A stretch of DNA of 64,000 nucleotides from Epiperipatus broadwayi (lineage: Eukaryota > Onychophora > Udeonychophora > Euonychophora > Peripatidae): assembly GCA_028023455.1 (NCBI GenBank), contig JAQFVV010000558.1:1-64000 (forward strand). Reading direction: 5' to 3'. Shown here piece after piece: positions 36,121 through 47,880 of the stretch (its first letter is position 1; each line of letters begins with the position of its first letter). The position numbers and the translations under genes are program-made. The notes beneath the pieces were generated by a model. The model did not search any database, had not been told where the DNA came from, and worked only from the letters and a program-made list of their open reading frames with translations.

Positions 36121-37784
36121 ATGATTGCCCTAAATTACTCGTGCTATTGTAATCTCCTTTATATAGCCACATCAATTTAATACATTCTTCAGATATTTTG
36201 TAACAGAATTTTATTTTTTAACTTATTTGCATAATCAAGTTAAATTCTGTATTAATATTAATTTCAAAAGTTGAAAGATATCTACTGTTTTGCAAATTCT
36301 TTAAAATTTTGAATTATTTACCTGTCTAATTTATTCTAAATAGACCACGAATATATTTAATTATTATTAAAATATAAACTATTGACTTGATTATATTTTA
36401 GAATTTTTATCACACACAAAAAATTTCAGAAATATCAATTTCTAGCTAACTTTATTGCTTGGTATCGCTATAGTAAAGTATGGTCATGATATCAGAGTAT
36501 TTACAGTGAGCACTGGAGACGTTATTTAAGCTTCTTTTTCTATAATCTTGTTTGCACCATTTATTAATGATTCCTTAATAACTGTCCAAGGTATGGCTTC
36601 ATTTTAATGTCATTACAGTGAAATATGTTGTTTATTGCTATCATTTGATGTGTTTGAATTTGAAATTTTTATCATAAAAAATATTTCCCAAATATTTAAA
36701 AATTTTATCTGTATGAATGTTATAGTCATAAATAAAATTCCAAATTGACATATTTTTCTTGTCTGTTTTTAGATGAAAATACTTTGGAAATATAATTTTT
36801 TTTTCGAATCTTTACACAATGCTTAGATAGTTCTAGGACATATCTTTTTGTATCTTTAATCTTTCTCAACTAAATTAGTTATTTTTACACAAATATAATT
36901 AGTAAAGCATTATTTAAAGTAATATTTTGTTATTATGTCAATAAGTTATTTGTCTGAAATAAAATCTGTATACTTCCTAGAATTATTCTCATCCTCCTCT
37001 AGAGCTATCCACTAGATGATATAATGTCATAAAATCTTATCTCTAAACTAGCTTTTAGCTTTGACCTTCATGAATGAAGATTACATTTCAAAATCAGAGC
37101 TATTGCTCTTATGCATATACCAGCCAACTTTTATTCCTGCACATTATTCAAGTTAATAGCATGAAATTTATTTTACATTGACATCCATTGATTTCTCAAA
37201 CTTATAATAGATGCTGGAATAGAACAAATATAACTGCTCTTGGCAGCATATAAATAAGCATATGAGAGAATCAAGTGATGACTAATCTTTGCAAATAATG
37301 TAACATTTACTACCAACAGTAACTTACTACAAGAATCATAAAATTCTTAAAATTTATGGGTGTGTTTTTTTCCAAATGGAAATTCTATTCAGTTTATTCC
37401 AAAATAATTTTATTAACGATAACTTTTTCTTAAGCCTTACCTAATAGCCCACAGTGCCTGCTTTGAATATAAAAAAACTATGCCAGGCATAGAGCAACTT
37501 AATATGCAACAAGACTTTTGACTGCCTGCACTCTAATATAAGTAATTGAATCTCTGGAGTTTCTTAATCATTAAAAAAATATGTTTATACTTATGATTCA
37601 CTCAAATCCATCCTCATTTACAACAATTTATATAGATATACTGTCATCATTAACCTAATCATTATTGATATTTTTCTGAATGAAAATATCCAGGTTTCTG
37701 AAACTTACAAAACATCATGTGATTCTAGTTTGCAAAATGCAGAATTTCTCTCATTCCAGTTATGCAATCAAATGCAAGCTTCAG
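36121..37784. other. AT-rich sequence with one decayed family B fragment
   Basis: No gene. At about 36995-37100, TATCCACTAGATGATA... and CTAAACTAGCTTTTAGCTTT resemble the left half of family B in decayed form. Confidence 0.45.
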
Positions 37785-37990
37785 TACTCAAAGGCTTCTA
37801 GTTGTTAGGGCTTAATATACTTCTATTCACTATTCTCAGATTAGTTTCTAGTTATGAATTTCATCAGGAGTAGTTTTGGATTTGAGAGTAGTGTATACAA
37901 AACAATCCAGATATATTACTCCCAGATTCAAAACTTCTGACTGTTGAAAACCATAAGATACAAATTAGTCTGGATATATTAGAGAAAACA
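37785..37990. mobile_element. Family B foldback element, short diverged copy 4
   Basis: The minus-strand motif keeps CTGATGA (37867-37861) and GAAA (37848-37845) with helix III ACTAAT. The plus-strand half near 37928-37975 is degraded. The central part is deleted relative to the 0.5-kb copies. Confidence 0.5.
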
Positions 37991-38122
37991 GCATGGAATA
38001 AGGTCTCATTAAAGATCACCATTTAATGTAGATTGATTAGTCAATCTTATGTGAGCAAGATGGATTAAATGGGAAAAGAGAATTTTCTATTAATCAAATC
38101 TTTCAGTTCCATAATTTCTTTT

Positions 38123-38312
38123 CTTTATGTAATTCCAGAAAACTTTGTTTTTCTTATCCATCCATTGCACACATTGTCTTTTCCAAGGCTTTTACAATGT
38201 CTTAAAATCCAATTCAATGTTTCAAAGTTGCCATATTTTTAGTGACATGTCCATACCAAGTCCATTTCAATCTTTGATTTCATTAATGATGTCAGTGACA
38301 ATTTACACTTTT
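38123..38312 (-). pseudogene. RTE-like LINE fragment (RT C-terminal region)
   Basis: The minus-strand translation around 38290-38130, across frame breaks, reads VTDIINEIKD...GMDM(S), then WIGF-DIVK and MCAMDG. This aligns with VTDLIEKIKRLKWSWAGHIV...WIPRDCKRP in the RTE element at 41.8-44.7 kb. Short, frameshifted, dead. Confidence 0.55.
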
Positions 38313-39545
38313 TTCTTTAAATTATACTTAGCAAGTATATAATGTGTATAAATGTTTAATACTGATTCAATCATTGTTACAGTATAAATATCACCCTGGA
38401 ATTTTAAATTTTAATAATATAACATGTGGTAACTGTGACATCACTGGGAAACTTTTCCATTTTGTATGTATACCTATACCCACTTAGTGCAGAACCTTTA
38501 TGTGAGGATTCACAAAAGCATCATCATAAATTTGTACCCACTATTTGATTTACAAGTGATTATTCATTATAATGATCACAAAAAAATGCAACTTTTTGCC
38601 AGCCATTTTGTTAAGACTGATGAAGTTCTAGGATAGCTCCATTATTAAAGATGTCATTTTTGCTGAAAATATACAGTATGGAGTTTGTTCACAATACATA
38701 ATACAACACACAATATTCTAATAGTATATACAATATTTTGATTATAAACTTGAAATACTATCAAATACAGCACATTATATTATTTAATTTTTATACAGTG
38801 TCCTTGAAATACAACCACTACTTTATTAATGGCATTCAAAGTAAATAATTTTATTGTTAATGACTACAAAGACAAAAAAATATGTTAATCAAAATCATAT
38901 TTTGATGTCATCTGACAAGCAAATGTATTAATACAATATTACATTCTGAAATGTATATATTAGTTTGAAAATTGTAGACTGAATTCACTCACTTTTATAA
39001 ATTAAAATTCTTATGAATGGCAATTTGCTTGTGACAAAAGCTACAATTATTATATTACAATGTAGTTATTGTAATTGTTATTTTGAAAATTATTTTATGG
39101 AATTTTTCACATAACAATCAACTTTATATAATCAAAAATTAACAAATCTAAATCAAAAATAACTCTACTTTCTTACCTTTAAACCATTTCATAATTCGTT
39201 CCAGATATACAAGGCAATTGTGGACATTATCATAAATGTTAAAAAATATACAAATGAAAAAAAAAACTGAAAATTTTATTCAGCATAAAAACAAAAATAT
39301 ACTTTGATCATGCATTTTTAATATTTAATTTTACATTGTGGACAATATAAATATTAAGTAAAATATTCAGTCACTCCATTTTGGATTAATGTTTCTATGA
39401 ATGCTAATTTTACTCAAATTGAAATTATTATAGTAAATGTATTTTTGATATTAAAAAATGTGGGCATAATTTTATGTATTATAAAATTAATATTTTATGA
39501 TGAAAATGCTATACAAATAAATTTAAAAAAATTAATATCTTTAAT
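38313..39545. other. AT-rich sequence, no gene seen
   Basis: No recognisable feature. Confidence 0.5.
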
Positions 39546-39549
39546 ATAA

Positions 39550-41795
39550 CCTTCAAGATATATCAACTTCAACAAGTAATCCTTCATTTTGTCAACATTT
39601 TGGATAAAAATACCTATGAGAAATTTATGATGTCAATATTGAAGAGCTTTTGCAATCACACATAAAAGAATTGTAATTTTTAAAAAATAAATGTATAATC
39701 TTTTTTTGTATAGTGTATCATCATTATTTATTGAATTATACACAAATAACAAAGTAATAAAATATGATTAAAATTACAATTTATGATGGATGGCTGTATT
39801 ATGTATAAGACAACATTGAAAACATCTAAAGCCATTACTATTAAGAATGAAAGAATTATATTCTTAGAGCACTGCTTAAATTTTCAAATTTTTCTCACTT
39901 GCTGTAAAACTTGAATAGATAAATCTATATTTCAAAGAGATAAAATCGTTTGTGCTTAAAGAAATAACTGCTTTGACTGATTATTTCCAGATGCATAAAG
40001 TCAGTTAAAAATGAAGCTTACAGACTAAAGAATTTACAAAAACTCTATAAAATTCCCAAAAGTATAAGTAACAAATGCTCAAAATTAGCTATGATATTAA
40101 ATGATAAATATAATAACAAATTAAAATTATTGGATAACAAACAGGGTATAGAATTATATCTATGATAGAGGGCAAATTTCATTAATTTAACTAAATTATT
40201 CATCCTACAAAATATTGAAGAAATTTTTGACTGTGGACCCAAATTCATTGCTGGAAATTGGGAAAATTCACCTTTAAAACAATTGTCAATATTCAGGTCA
40301 TCTATGAGATCTAACATCATTCGAGAATGGGGAAGATGTTATAGGCAAAAATGCCTCCATCCAAATGAAAAAAAAACAACAAATGTAATTGGTCTAACAA
40401 AATAAAATAATCACTATCTTTTTTACAATCCGATTATATTAAATGCTTAAAAAAGGGTAAGGGAAATAAATTTGTTCTCTTATCAAGTAAAGATTATAAA
40501 AATAAATTTAATGAACAAATTACAAAATTAAAATTTAAACATTCAGAAGTATATAATTTAAAAAGAAAAAAAAGATAAATTTATTCTTTCAATATTAAGA
40601 TATCACAACAAAGCAATTAATAAATTTGAGTATAAAAGAATTTATCCAATAGCTGCTATTTCCCCATGAATTTTCACAAATGTAAAAATGCATGAAGTAA
40701 ATCAACCCCTGGGATATTTATTAGATTCTGGAGGCATTTTTATAAAACAGCCAAATTAATAGCCAAATATTTAATTGATCACTTAAATTTTAGCAAATGT
40801 GCTATTAAATCTTTATTTGAGTATGTGGAACTTTTAAATTCTCAAATGTGAGACCCTTACAATAAGCTTTCCTCATTAGATGTTGTGGTGCTTTATGGTT
40901 CAGTATCATAGCCATAATATATTGACAGAATCATGACATTTTAGTTGTAATAAATTTGAATAATCACAAAACCAGTTTTATTATTGATGCTTCATGGCCT
41001 TTTCAATGGAATGTTTTATACAATGGAACATGACTGACCTATGGAAATACCCCTAAGTGTATTGAATAAACTTGAATAGGTGGTCATTCCCAAAAGATTG
41101 CTACAGTAACATCACCTTTATATATACCCTACATAGATGATGTTCTAATTTATGCTGAAGAAAAAAAAAACCATTATTGATGTATGGGTTAAGGTGAGTT
41201 AATTATCTTTTTTAGCATGGACAATAGAAAATGAAGATGCATCATATGGTATAAAGTTCTTAGACATGTATATCCAACATTCAAATACACTAATAAATTA
41301 CAAAATGATCATAAAATCCTCAATGTTCATGCTATAATTTACTCACATTCTTACATTCCAATTTTATACAAATCAGCTGTTTTCAAATGTTATTTGTATA
41401 AAAATTATAAAAGAACACAGAAGAGGCAACATCAAAAACTATATAAAAGACTTAATCAATTCAGGATAGGTTCATAATATATTAAATAATTCTCTTAATA
41501 TTTTTTATTCCCCTTTAAATATTAGGCACATAAATAACAACATTAATGCATGGATCAGCCTTTTATAATGATAATATCTATAAAGATGAAAAAAATATGC
41601 TCAAATGAATTCAATATTAGTTTTAAAGCATCCCTTAATCTTAACCAAATGTTGAACAACACCAATGACAAATTATCTTCAGATTAAGCTTTCTAAATAA
41701 TTTATAAAATTAAATGTAATGAACTAAGCTGCAAAGCAATTTATTATAGTGAGTCTCATCCAACAGGGCTACAAGATTAGCATACACACACACAC
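39550..41795 (+). mobile_element. Penelope-like element, 5' part, decayed (split by an RTE insertion)
   Basis: Decayed plus-strand PLE. NIEELLQSHIKEL lies near 39650 (also seen at 45.95 kb). KTAKLIAKYLIDHLNFSK is near 40750, and the RT box SLDVVVLYGSV near 40880. The catalytic box YIDDVLIYAEEK lies at 41131, and the start of the GIY-YIG domain, YKIKCNELSCKAIYYSES, near 41710. Many stops. The sequence breaks off mid-domain at a (CA)n/(TA)n patch and resumes after the RTE at 44812. Confidence 0.65.
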
Positions 41796-41861
41796 ACGTA
41801 TATATGGTGGCCGAAGGCGGAGGGTACTAAGAATCCCCTGATTGCGGACCCAGGCTGCCAT

Positions 41862-42882
41862 TTGATGACGACTTTTTATTTAGGTACTTACAACTGCAGA
41901 TCACTTTCAAGTGAAGGAAGATTGCAAGAATTAGAAGAAGAACTCTCTTATATTAAATGGGACATTATTGGACTTTGTGAAGTTAGAAGAAAAGGTGAAG
42001 AGACAATTGATTTAAAAAGTGGACATATACTCTATTATAAAGGCACAAATATTGGAAATACAAGTGGAGTAGGATTCATTATAAATAAAAAGTGGAAGAA
42101 CAATATTGTGGAGATTGATGGTGTATCAGACAGAGTGGCAAGATTAGTTATACAACTTAATAGCAGATACCAAATGCAGATAATTCAGGTTTATGCCCCA
42201 ACAAGTTCTCATAGTGATGAAGTAGTAGAAGATTTTTATATGGATGTACAAAAGGCTTTTGATCAGAGTAAACACCATTATAAAATTGTTATGGGAGATT
42301 TGAATGCTAGAAATGGTAAAAAAATGAAAGATGAAAGTGCTGTGGGTAATTTTGGTTATGGTAATAGAAATGAGAGAGGACATAGACTTGTGGAGTTTGC
42401 AGAAAAAGAAAAACTTTATATTATGAATTCTTTTTTTTGAGAAAAATGTTAAAAGGAAATGGACATGGAAGCATCCAAATGAAGGTACAGCAGAATTGAA
42501 TTATATTTTGACTAACAGGAAATACATATTTCAAGATTGTAATGTTCTTAATAAATTCACCACAGGAAGTGATCATCGATTAGTAAGGTGTAAGATACGT
42601 GTTAATGTAAAACTAGAGAGACAAAAATTATTAAGAAAAACAATATTTACAGTTGATATTCCTAATCTTCAGAAACATTCTAATGAATTTAAATTAGAAC
42701 TTACAAATCGGTTTCAAGTATTAGTAGATTTTGAACATGATTCAGATTTGAATGAAATTAATATGAAAATAACTGATACACTTTTGAAAACTGGAACAAA
42801 GATAGCTGGTAGAAAGAAACAGCAATTGACCAATAAAATTTCTACTGAGACTAGAGAATTTATGAAGAAAATAGGAATATGA
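41862..42882 (+). pseudogene. RTE apurinic-type endonuclease domain (one frameshift)
   Basis: It starts MMTTFYLGTYNCRSL (TxNxRxL). Motifs follow: GLCEVRRKG (catalytic Glu), VGFIINKK, VSDRVARL, QVYAPTS, VMGDLNARNG (catalytic Asp/Asn), then after a frameshift at a T8 run (about 42432) WTWKHPN, LNYILTN and GSDHRLVRCKI (the His box). All catalytic boxes of the EEP fold are present. The segment after 42882 continues in another frame (ALKRIEYLKF...) with one stop before the RT frame. Confidence 0.85.
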
Positions 42883-43149
42883 AGATATACAAAAATGATG
42901 CATTAAAAAGAATTGAATATCTCAAATTTTGTAAAATGGTGTGAAAAAGAGTTGAAAATGATATAAGAAAGTATAACTGTGAACTAGCAAGGAAAGCTGT
43001 AGAAGAAAATAAAAGTCTTAAGAATGTAAAACAACATTTTGGTATTGGTAGGAAATTTATATCTGCAATAAGAAAAAAAGATGGAATTATTACTAAAAGG
43101 AGAGATGACATCATGAAATTGGTAGAAGATTTTTTATCAAGAATTATAT

Positions 43150-44694
43150 AGTAATAAAGAACAAGTACCTCCTATATCTATTACATCTTCCAAATTGCCC
43201 AGAATTTTAAATGAAGAAGTGAGACATGCAATTAAATGTATGAAGAAAGGAAAGGCTCCAGGTAATGATGGAATTATAATTGATATATTAAAAGAAGCAG
43301 GTGAAGAAATAGAAAATTTTTTAGCAAAGTTATATACCAAATGTCTAAATGATAAAGATGTACCGGATGATTGGAAGAATGCAGTAATAATATTAATATT
43401 TAAAAAAGGTGATAAAGAAGATATTAGAAATTACAGACCTATCAGCCTTTTATCAGTTTTATATAAAATTTTTACCAAGATAATTACTACTCATCTACAG
43501 AGAACATTGGATTTCCACCAACCAAGAGAACAAGCCGGATTTAAAAGTGGTTTTAGTACAATAGATCATATCCAGGTATTGAGAGAAGTTATAGAAGAGA
43601 CAAATGAATATGAGTTGCCATTATGCTTAGGATTTGTAGATTATGAAAAGGCATTTGATTCTATAAACATTTCTTCAGTGATTAAAGCATTAGATCATCA
43701 AGGTATAGATTCAGGATATTGTCATATTTTAAAGAATATTTATAAAAATGCAACAGCAACAATTAGATTACATAATGACACTAGGAAAGTCAACATTGAG
43801 AAAGGTGTAAGACAAGGTGACTCCATATCTCCAAAACTTTTTACAGCAGTGCTGCATGAAGTATTTTGTGGATTAAAATGGGAAACTAAAGGAGTGAAAG
43901 TAAATGGTGATTATTTAAGTCATTTAGATTTCACAGATGATGTAGTTGTTTTTGCAAATAATGCTTCAGATCTGCAGGAAATGTTGCAGGAATTATCAGA
44001 TGAAAGTAGGAAAGTAGGACTAAAGATAAATGTTAAAAAGACTAAAGTAATGTTTAATCGATTTGCTCAAAATATGAAAATAAAGTTTGATTATGATGAA
44101 TTAGAAGAAGTTAACAGTTACAAATACCTTGGTCAGATTATTAATGCAGATGGAAACATAATGGAGGAAATTAATCATAGAATTAAACTTGGTTGGAGTG
44201 CATTTGGTAGAAATAACTTGATACTAAAAGGAAATATGCCTATGTGTTTGAAAAGGAAGGTTTTTAACAAATGTGTTTTACCAGTTCTTACTTATGGATC
44301 TGAGACTTGGACACTTAATAGAAGAGCAATTCAGAGACTTCAGACCACTCAAAGAAGTATGGAGAGATGTATGTTGGGAGTAACAAGAAGAGATCGTAAA
44401 CGCAATGTATGGGTAAGAGAACAAACAGGTGTTACTGACCTCATTGAAAAAATTAAAAGATTGAAGTGGAGTTGGGCTGGACATATTGTTAGAAGAGATG
44501 ATAATAGATGGACAATTGAAATTTTAAACTGGATTCCAAGAGATTGTAAAAGACCCAGAAAGAGACCACATGTGAGATGGATGGATGAAATAAGAAAGTG
44601 TGCAGGGGTGATGTGGAGAAGAGAAGCTAAAGATCAGAGAAGATGGATTAAACTTGCAGAGACCTTCATCCTGCAGTGGATTGATAATGGTTGA
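43150..44694 (+). CDS. RTE reverse transcriptase domain, open frame of about 499 residues
   Basis: Uninterrupted frame containing RT boxes in order: MKKGKAPGNDGIIIDILKEA, VIILIFKKGD, NYRPISLLSVLYKIF, EQAGFKSGFST, LCLGFVDYEKAFDSI (first catalytic Asp), KGVRQGDSISPKLF, LDFTDDVVVFA (FADD box as FTDD, catalytic pair kept), VNSYKYLGQIIN, then the C-terminal WSWAGHIVRRDD and RKRPHVRWMDEI. It copies LINE RNA at the nicked target. It is joined upstream to the endonuclease only through frame breaks at about 42432, 42880 and 43125, so the element is presumed inactive. A real ATG start is not evident; the fragment reads as the C-terminal half of one protein. Confidence 0.85.
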   Translation, partial: SNKEQVPPISITSSKLPRILNEEVRHAIKCMKKGKAPGNDGIIIDILKEAGEEIENFLAKLYTKCLNDKDVPDDWKNAVIILIFKKGDKEDIRNYRPISLLSVLYKIFTKIITTHLQRTLDFHQPREQAGFKSGFSTIDHIQVLREVIEETNEYELPLCLGFVDYEKAFDSINISSVIKALDHQGIDSGYCHILKNIYKNATATIRLHNDTRKVNIEKGVRQGDSISPKLFTAVLHEVFCGLKWETKGVKVNGDYLSHLDFTDDVVVFANNASDLQEMLQELSDESRKVGLKINVKKTKVMFNRFAQNMKIKFDYDELEEVNSYKYLGQIINADGNIMEEINHRIKLGWSAFGRNNLILKGNMPMCLKRKVFNKCVLPVLTYGSETWTLNRRAIQRLQTTQRSMERCMLGVTRRDRKRNVWVREQTGVTDLIEKIKRLKWSWAGHIVRRDDNRWTIEILNWIPRDCKRPRKRPHVRWMDEIRKCAGVMWRREAKDQRRWIKLAETFILQWIDNG

Positions 44695-44710
44695 TAATGA
44701 TGATGGTTGA

Positions 44711-44766
<56 letters not shown>

Positions 44767-44811
44767 TAAATATATATATATATATATATATATAAAAAAA
44801 AATATATATAT

Positions 44812-45015
44812 ATGTCTAAAACAGACCCTAATATCAAGTCTATATTTTTAAAACATGACCTAGAATCAGACAACAATTTCAATCCATTTAATATCAACAT
44901 TATTGGTATTGAGTTTAATGATCAAAAAAGAAAATATAAAGAGGCATGGTTTATTGCAAATAAAATCAGTGCAATAAACAAGAAAGATTTGGGCATTACA
45001 TTATCATGCAAATGA
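44812..45015 (+). pseudogene. Penelope-like element C-terminus, continuation after the RTE insertion
   Basis: SIFLKHDLESDNNF, IIGIEFNDQKRKYKEAWFIAN, SAINKKDLGI-SLSCK-like tail then stop. This is the normal ending of a PLE protein after the GIY-YIG core. It picks up where the decayed PLE at 39.55-41.79 kb stops, supporting a nested insertion. The intervening GIY-YIG residues are partly lost. Confidence 0.68.
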
Positions 45016-45875
45016 TATATTTAAATTTATAAACTTATTTAACTTATAAATTTTATTTTCTATCCACCCATATTAATCCTATGAATATGACATTCCTGAT
45101 TGAAAGCAGTGCTAAGCTGTAAATTTAAAAAAAAAATTGAATCTTTCCAGCATAGTGTAACATCACTATTTATTGAATACTGTCTTTAATATTTATTTAA
45201 ATAGTCCATATCTCTACCATCACAGACAGTACACTATTCAAAAAAAATTCCTAGCCATTTCTTGTGACAGATTGTGTCAAAAAGAATGACTCAACAACCA
45301 AATTTGTGTATTAAGTACTTCTTATTTAGATCTACATAGTACATATTGTAAAACAAAAGCCTTAAATATTGATTACAATATGCAAAAGCAGAATGCATTA
45401 GATATTTATTTTTATTTTTTTTTTAATGTATCAGATTTTTTTCCCAAAATTACAGCAGCTTTGCTAATATACAGTTCTATAATTTGGCTACCCTTACACT
45501 GTGTTAATAAATAAATCTTTTTAGTCACAACAGAGATATTATTAAACATTGATTTCTTAACTCTAAGTAATTTCACATAAATAATATAAGACTATAAATT
45601 TTTAAAAAGTAAAGCTTCAGTATAGGTTTTTTTTTTAAAGCAATGATTAATAGTTTTGCAGAAGAATCCAAAAAATTGTCAACTGCGAGCTTACTATCTT
45701 TTTCTCAGTTCATTTTTCTGTTTGTTTGCCCAGTGAAACTGCACTTTTTTTAGAGAGGTATTAAAAAAAAGTTTTTTTTTTAAGTTTCAACTACATTTGA
45801 ATCTTAACATCAACTAATACCACTAAGCACCACATCATTTCTTCAACTTATAGATCAAAGAATGATCATAACCTA
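45016..45875. other. AT-rich sequence downstream of the PLE tail
   Basis: 45138-45185 (CTTTCCAGCATAGTGTAACA and flanks) resembles 39695-39740, possibly a terminal repeat of the PLE. No gene. Confidence 0.45.
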
Positions 45876-46200
45876 TCAAGATATACCAACTTCAAAAAGT
45901 AATGCCACATTTGGGTTGACCCTTTGGTTTAAAGACACCTATAAGAAATTGATGATGACAATACTGAAGAGCTTTTGCAATCATACTTGAAAGAATTAAC
46001 TAATATAGAATTAATGAAGCTGGACGAAAACAAAAAAATCACCAAGCCAGTAGAGAACCCAAACATCAAAAAATTAAAAGAACTCTGTTTTTCTATTATG
46101 ATGCCATAGGCAGGTCTTTCAAAGAATTTGTTTTCAATATAGAACACTCCATCAAATTTAAAAATACCTCAAGTGATGTTGTATGCAGAGAAAAGTCAAA
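45876..46200 (+). pseudogene. PLE-associated N-terminal-like fragment
   Basis: Similar to 39550-39665 at DNA and protein level. In one frame it reads TEELLQSYLKELTNIELMKL then NPNIKKLKEL before a stop. It may be the start of a second, tandem PLE copy. It lacks diagnostic RT motifs, so the assignment rests on the match to the PLE at 39.5 kb. Confidence 0.4.
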
Positions 46201-47325
46201 GAAGTAAGTCAATGATATATTCTAAACTTTTTCTCTAGAGATTCTCAGCCATCAAAAACTGGGGTAGTCCAAAAAATTAAGATCATTGGTCTTAATAGAT
46301 AATTATAGACAGAATGAGTAACAAGTGATACAGAAAACTGAATATGCACGGATGTATTATAAGAACTAACAACTTTAAGCTAAACAATTTATTATTTTTA
46401 TGTAGATTTAAGTTGCATTATTTTCCACACAAGAAGGAACCCAAAAATAACCAGAATTTTATAATAGAAAATTGTTCATTGTCTTTAAGTCTTATAAATT
46501 TAATATCCTTCAAAGTATCTATTTAATACAATACACCAGTCTAAACATGTTTTTCAGTTTTTGAAGTAGTCCGAAAATACTGACAAAGTAAAGCCTTTTA
46601 ATGCCTATGTCATTTCACTTCTTCTAAGTCAGCAAAAAAAAATTGAGATTTTTTTTATTCAAGATAATAAATAGAAATCACTCAGAAATTGAGCAAATAT
46701 GATTGATAAATAATTTGAATTATATTGAATTTAATTAAAACTGTTTTGCATTCAAGACTGCTTGCAGAGGATTTGTTGTGGAAAAGCTTGCACTCCCCAC
46801 TTTGCCATAAAATGGGATGCTTACATTTTTCCACATTATGCAAACATTTCTGAACTTGTAGACAAAACCTCTGACTGTTAAGAACTAATTTTAAGAAAAA
46901 AATGACATTTGTGCTGATAAAAAAAATCATTATTGTTTTGACATTGGATTTCACTTGACATGCTTTTTTGGGGACATGGTGAATTGGATAATTTCATTAA
47001 ATCATTCATAAATTTGAGTTTTCCCAAAACAGCTTCCTTGTATTCCATTTCAAGAATTACAACTCTTTTCTTTGCTATTTTATCTAAAGAAACAGAATTT
47101 TACATCATTCCAATTTTTCAGCCATTTCAAAAATTGCCAAATATGGGAAACACCTTTACAAAAAAAATGTGCTACATGACACCACAAGTTTACACAATAA
47201 TGTAATTTGGCAGATTGATGCAAAAGAGTATTTGCAAATGATCTGTGACAGCAGAAGCATATATAACAAAAGGTACACTTACCAAAAAAATTCAGTTATT
47301 TTTGGATCCCCCTCATATATATATA
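46201..47325. other. AT-rich sequence, no gene supported
   Basis: The minus strand 46680-46955 is open and Cys/His-bearing, but spacing does not fit a C2H2 or other finger. Left unassigned. Confidence 0.45.
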
Positions 47326-47327
47326 TA

Positions 47328-47705
47328 AGCCAATCTTAAGCAACTTAGAAATGAGAGCATGAAGATGTTAATCAACCCCTTTTAATTCCATTCACTATAT
47401 ATTAATAAATGATAGTTGTGAAATTATTACGAATTGCTGCATGTCAGTGTAAGATGTAATATTACATCTGTGAAACTAATTATTTATTTACCTGGCGCTA
47501 TTTTTTTTCTCTGTAATGTTTATATGGAAATCACTCTGACCCATTGCGCTGTTCAAATTATAATATCAAGAATACTCTCACCTCTAAACCCAAGGTCAAT
47601 TTTAAGCTTTTAGAAATGAGAGCATGGTATTAATCAATCACTTTTAATTACATTGAAAGTGATTAACAACTTTACCTCTCATTTCTAAATGCTTAAGATT
47701 GACAT
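47328..47705. mobile_element. Foldback element bounded by (AT)n
   Basis: TCTTAAGC...TTAGAAATGAGAG at 47332-47353 has an inverted partner at 47676-47702 and a third, direct copy at 47595-47620. No protein. AT runs at both edges suggest insertion into a TA-rich target. Confidence 0.5.
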
Positions 47706-47799
47706 ATATATATATATAATAAAATGTCTGTTAATTAAAACAAAATTGTAATTATAATTGAAATAATAAATTTAACGGTTTATAAACTATTATACACAA

Positions 47800-47870
47800 T
47801 CCTTAAATCCGCAGAAGTACTTTCGGTTAATTTCTTGAACCTGCTTCAACTGTCATTAAAATTCAAATAA
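47800..47870 (-). ncRNA. Decayed hammerhead in left PLE arm
   Basis: TTGAAGCA where CTGANGA is expected, stem II GGTT...AACC, GAAA, helix III palindrome AGTACT followed by T. The extra C and the C3 change suggest loss of function. Confidence 0.45.
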
Positions 47871-47880
47871 TGGGATACAT

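Larger units (their letters stand above)
41806..44814 (+). mobile_element. RTE-clade LINE, nearly full length, nested in a PLE
   Basis: About 2.9 kb plus tail. A short GC-richer 5' leader (GGTGGCCGAAGGCGGAGGGT) precedes the endonuclease-RT reading frame, as in RTE elements. There is no separate ORF1. The 3' end runs GGTTGATAATGATGATGG and then long (AT)n, the usual simple-repeat tail. It interrupts the GIY-YIG region of a Penelope-like element, and the flanks carry a possible but low-complexity TATATATG duplication. Only a few frame breaks, so relatively young. Confidence 0.85.

Noticed and set aside
46682-47205. A zinc-finger pseudogene on the minus strand
   Set aside because: Cys and His are present but spacing does not match C2H2 or other finger classes.
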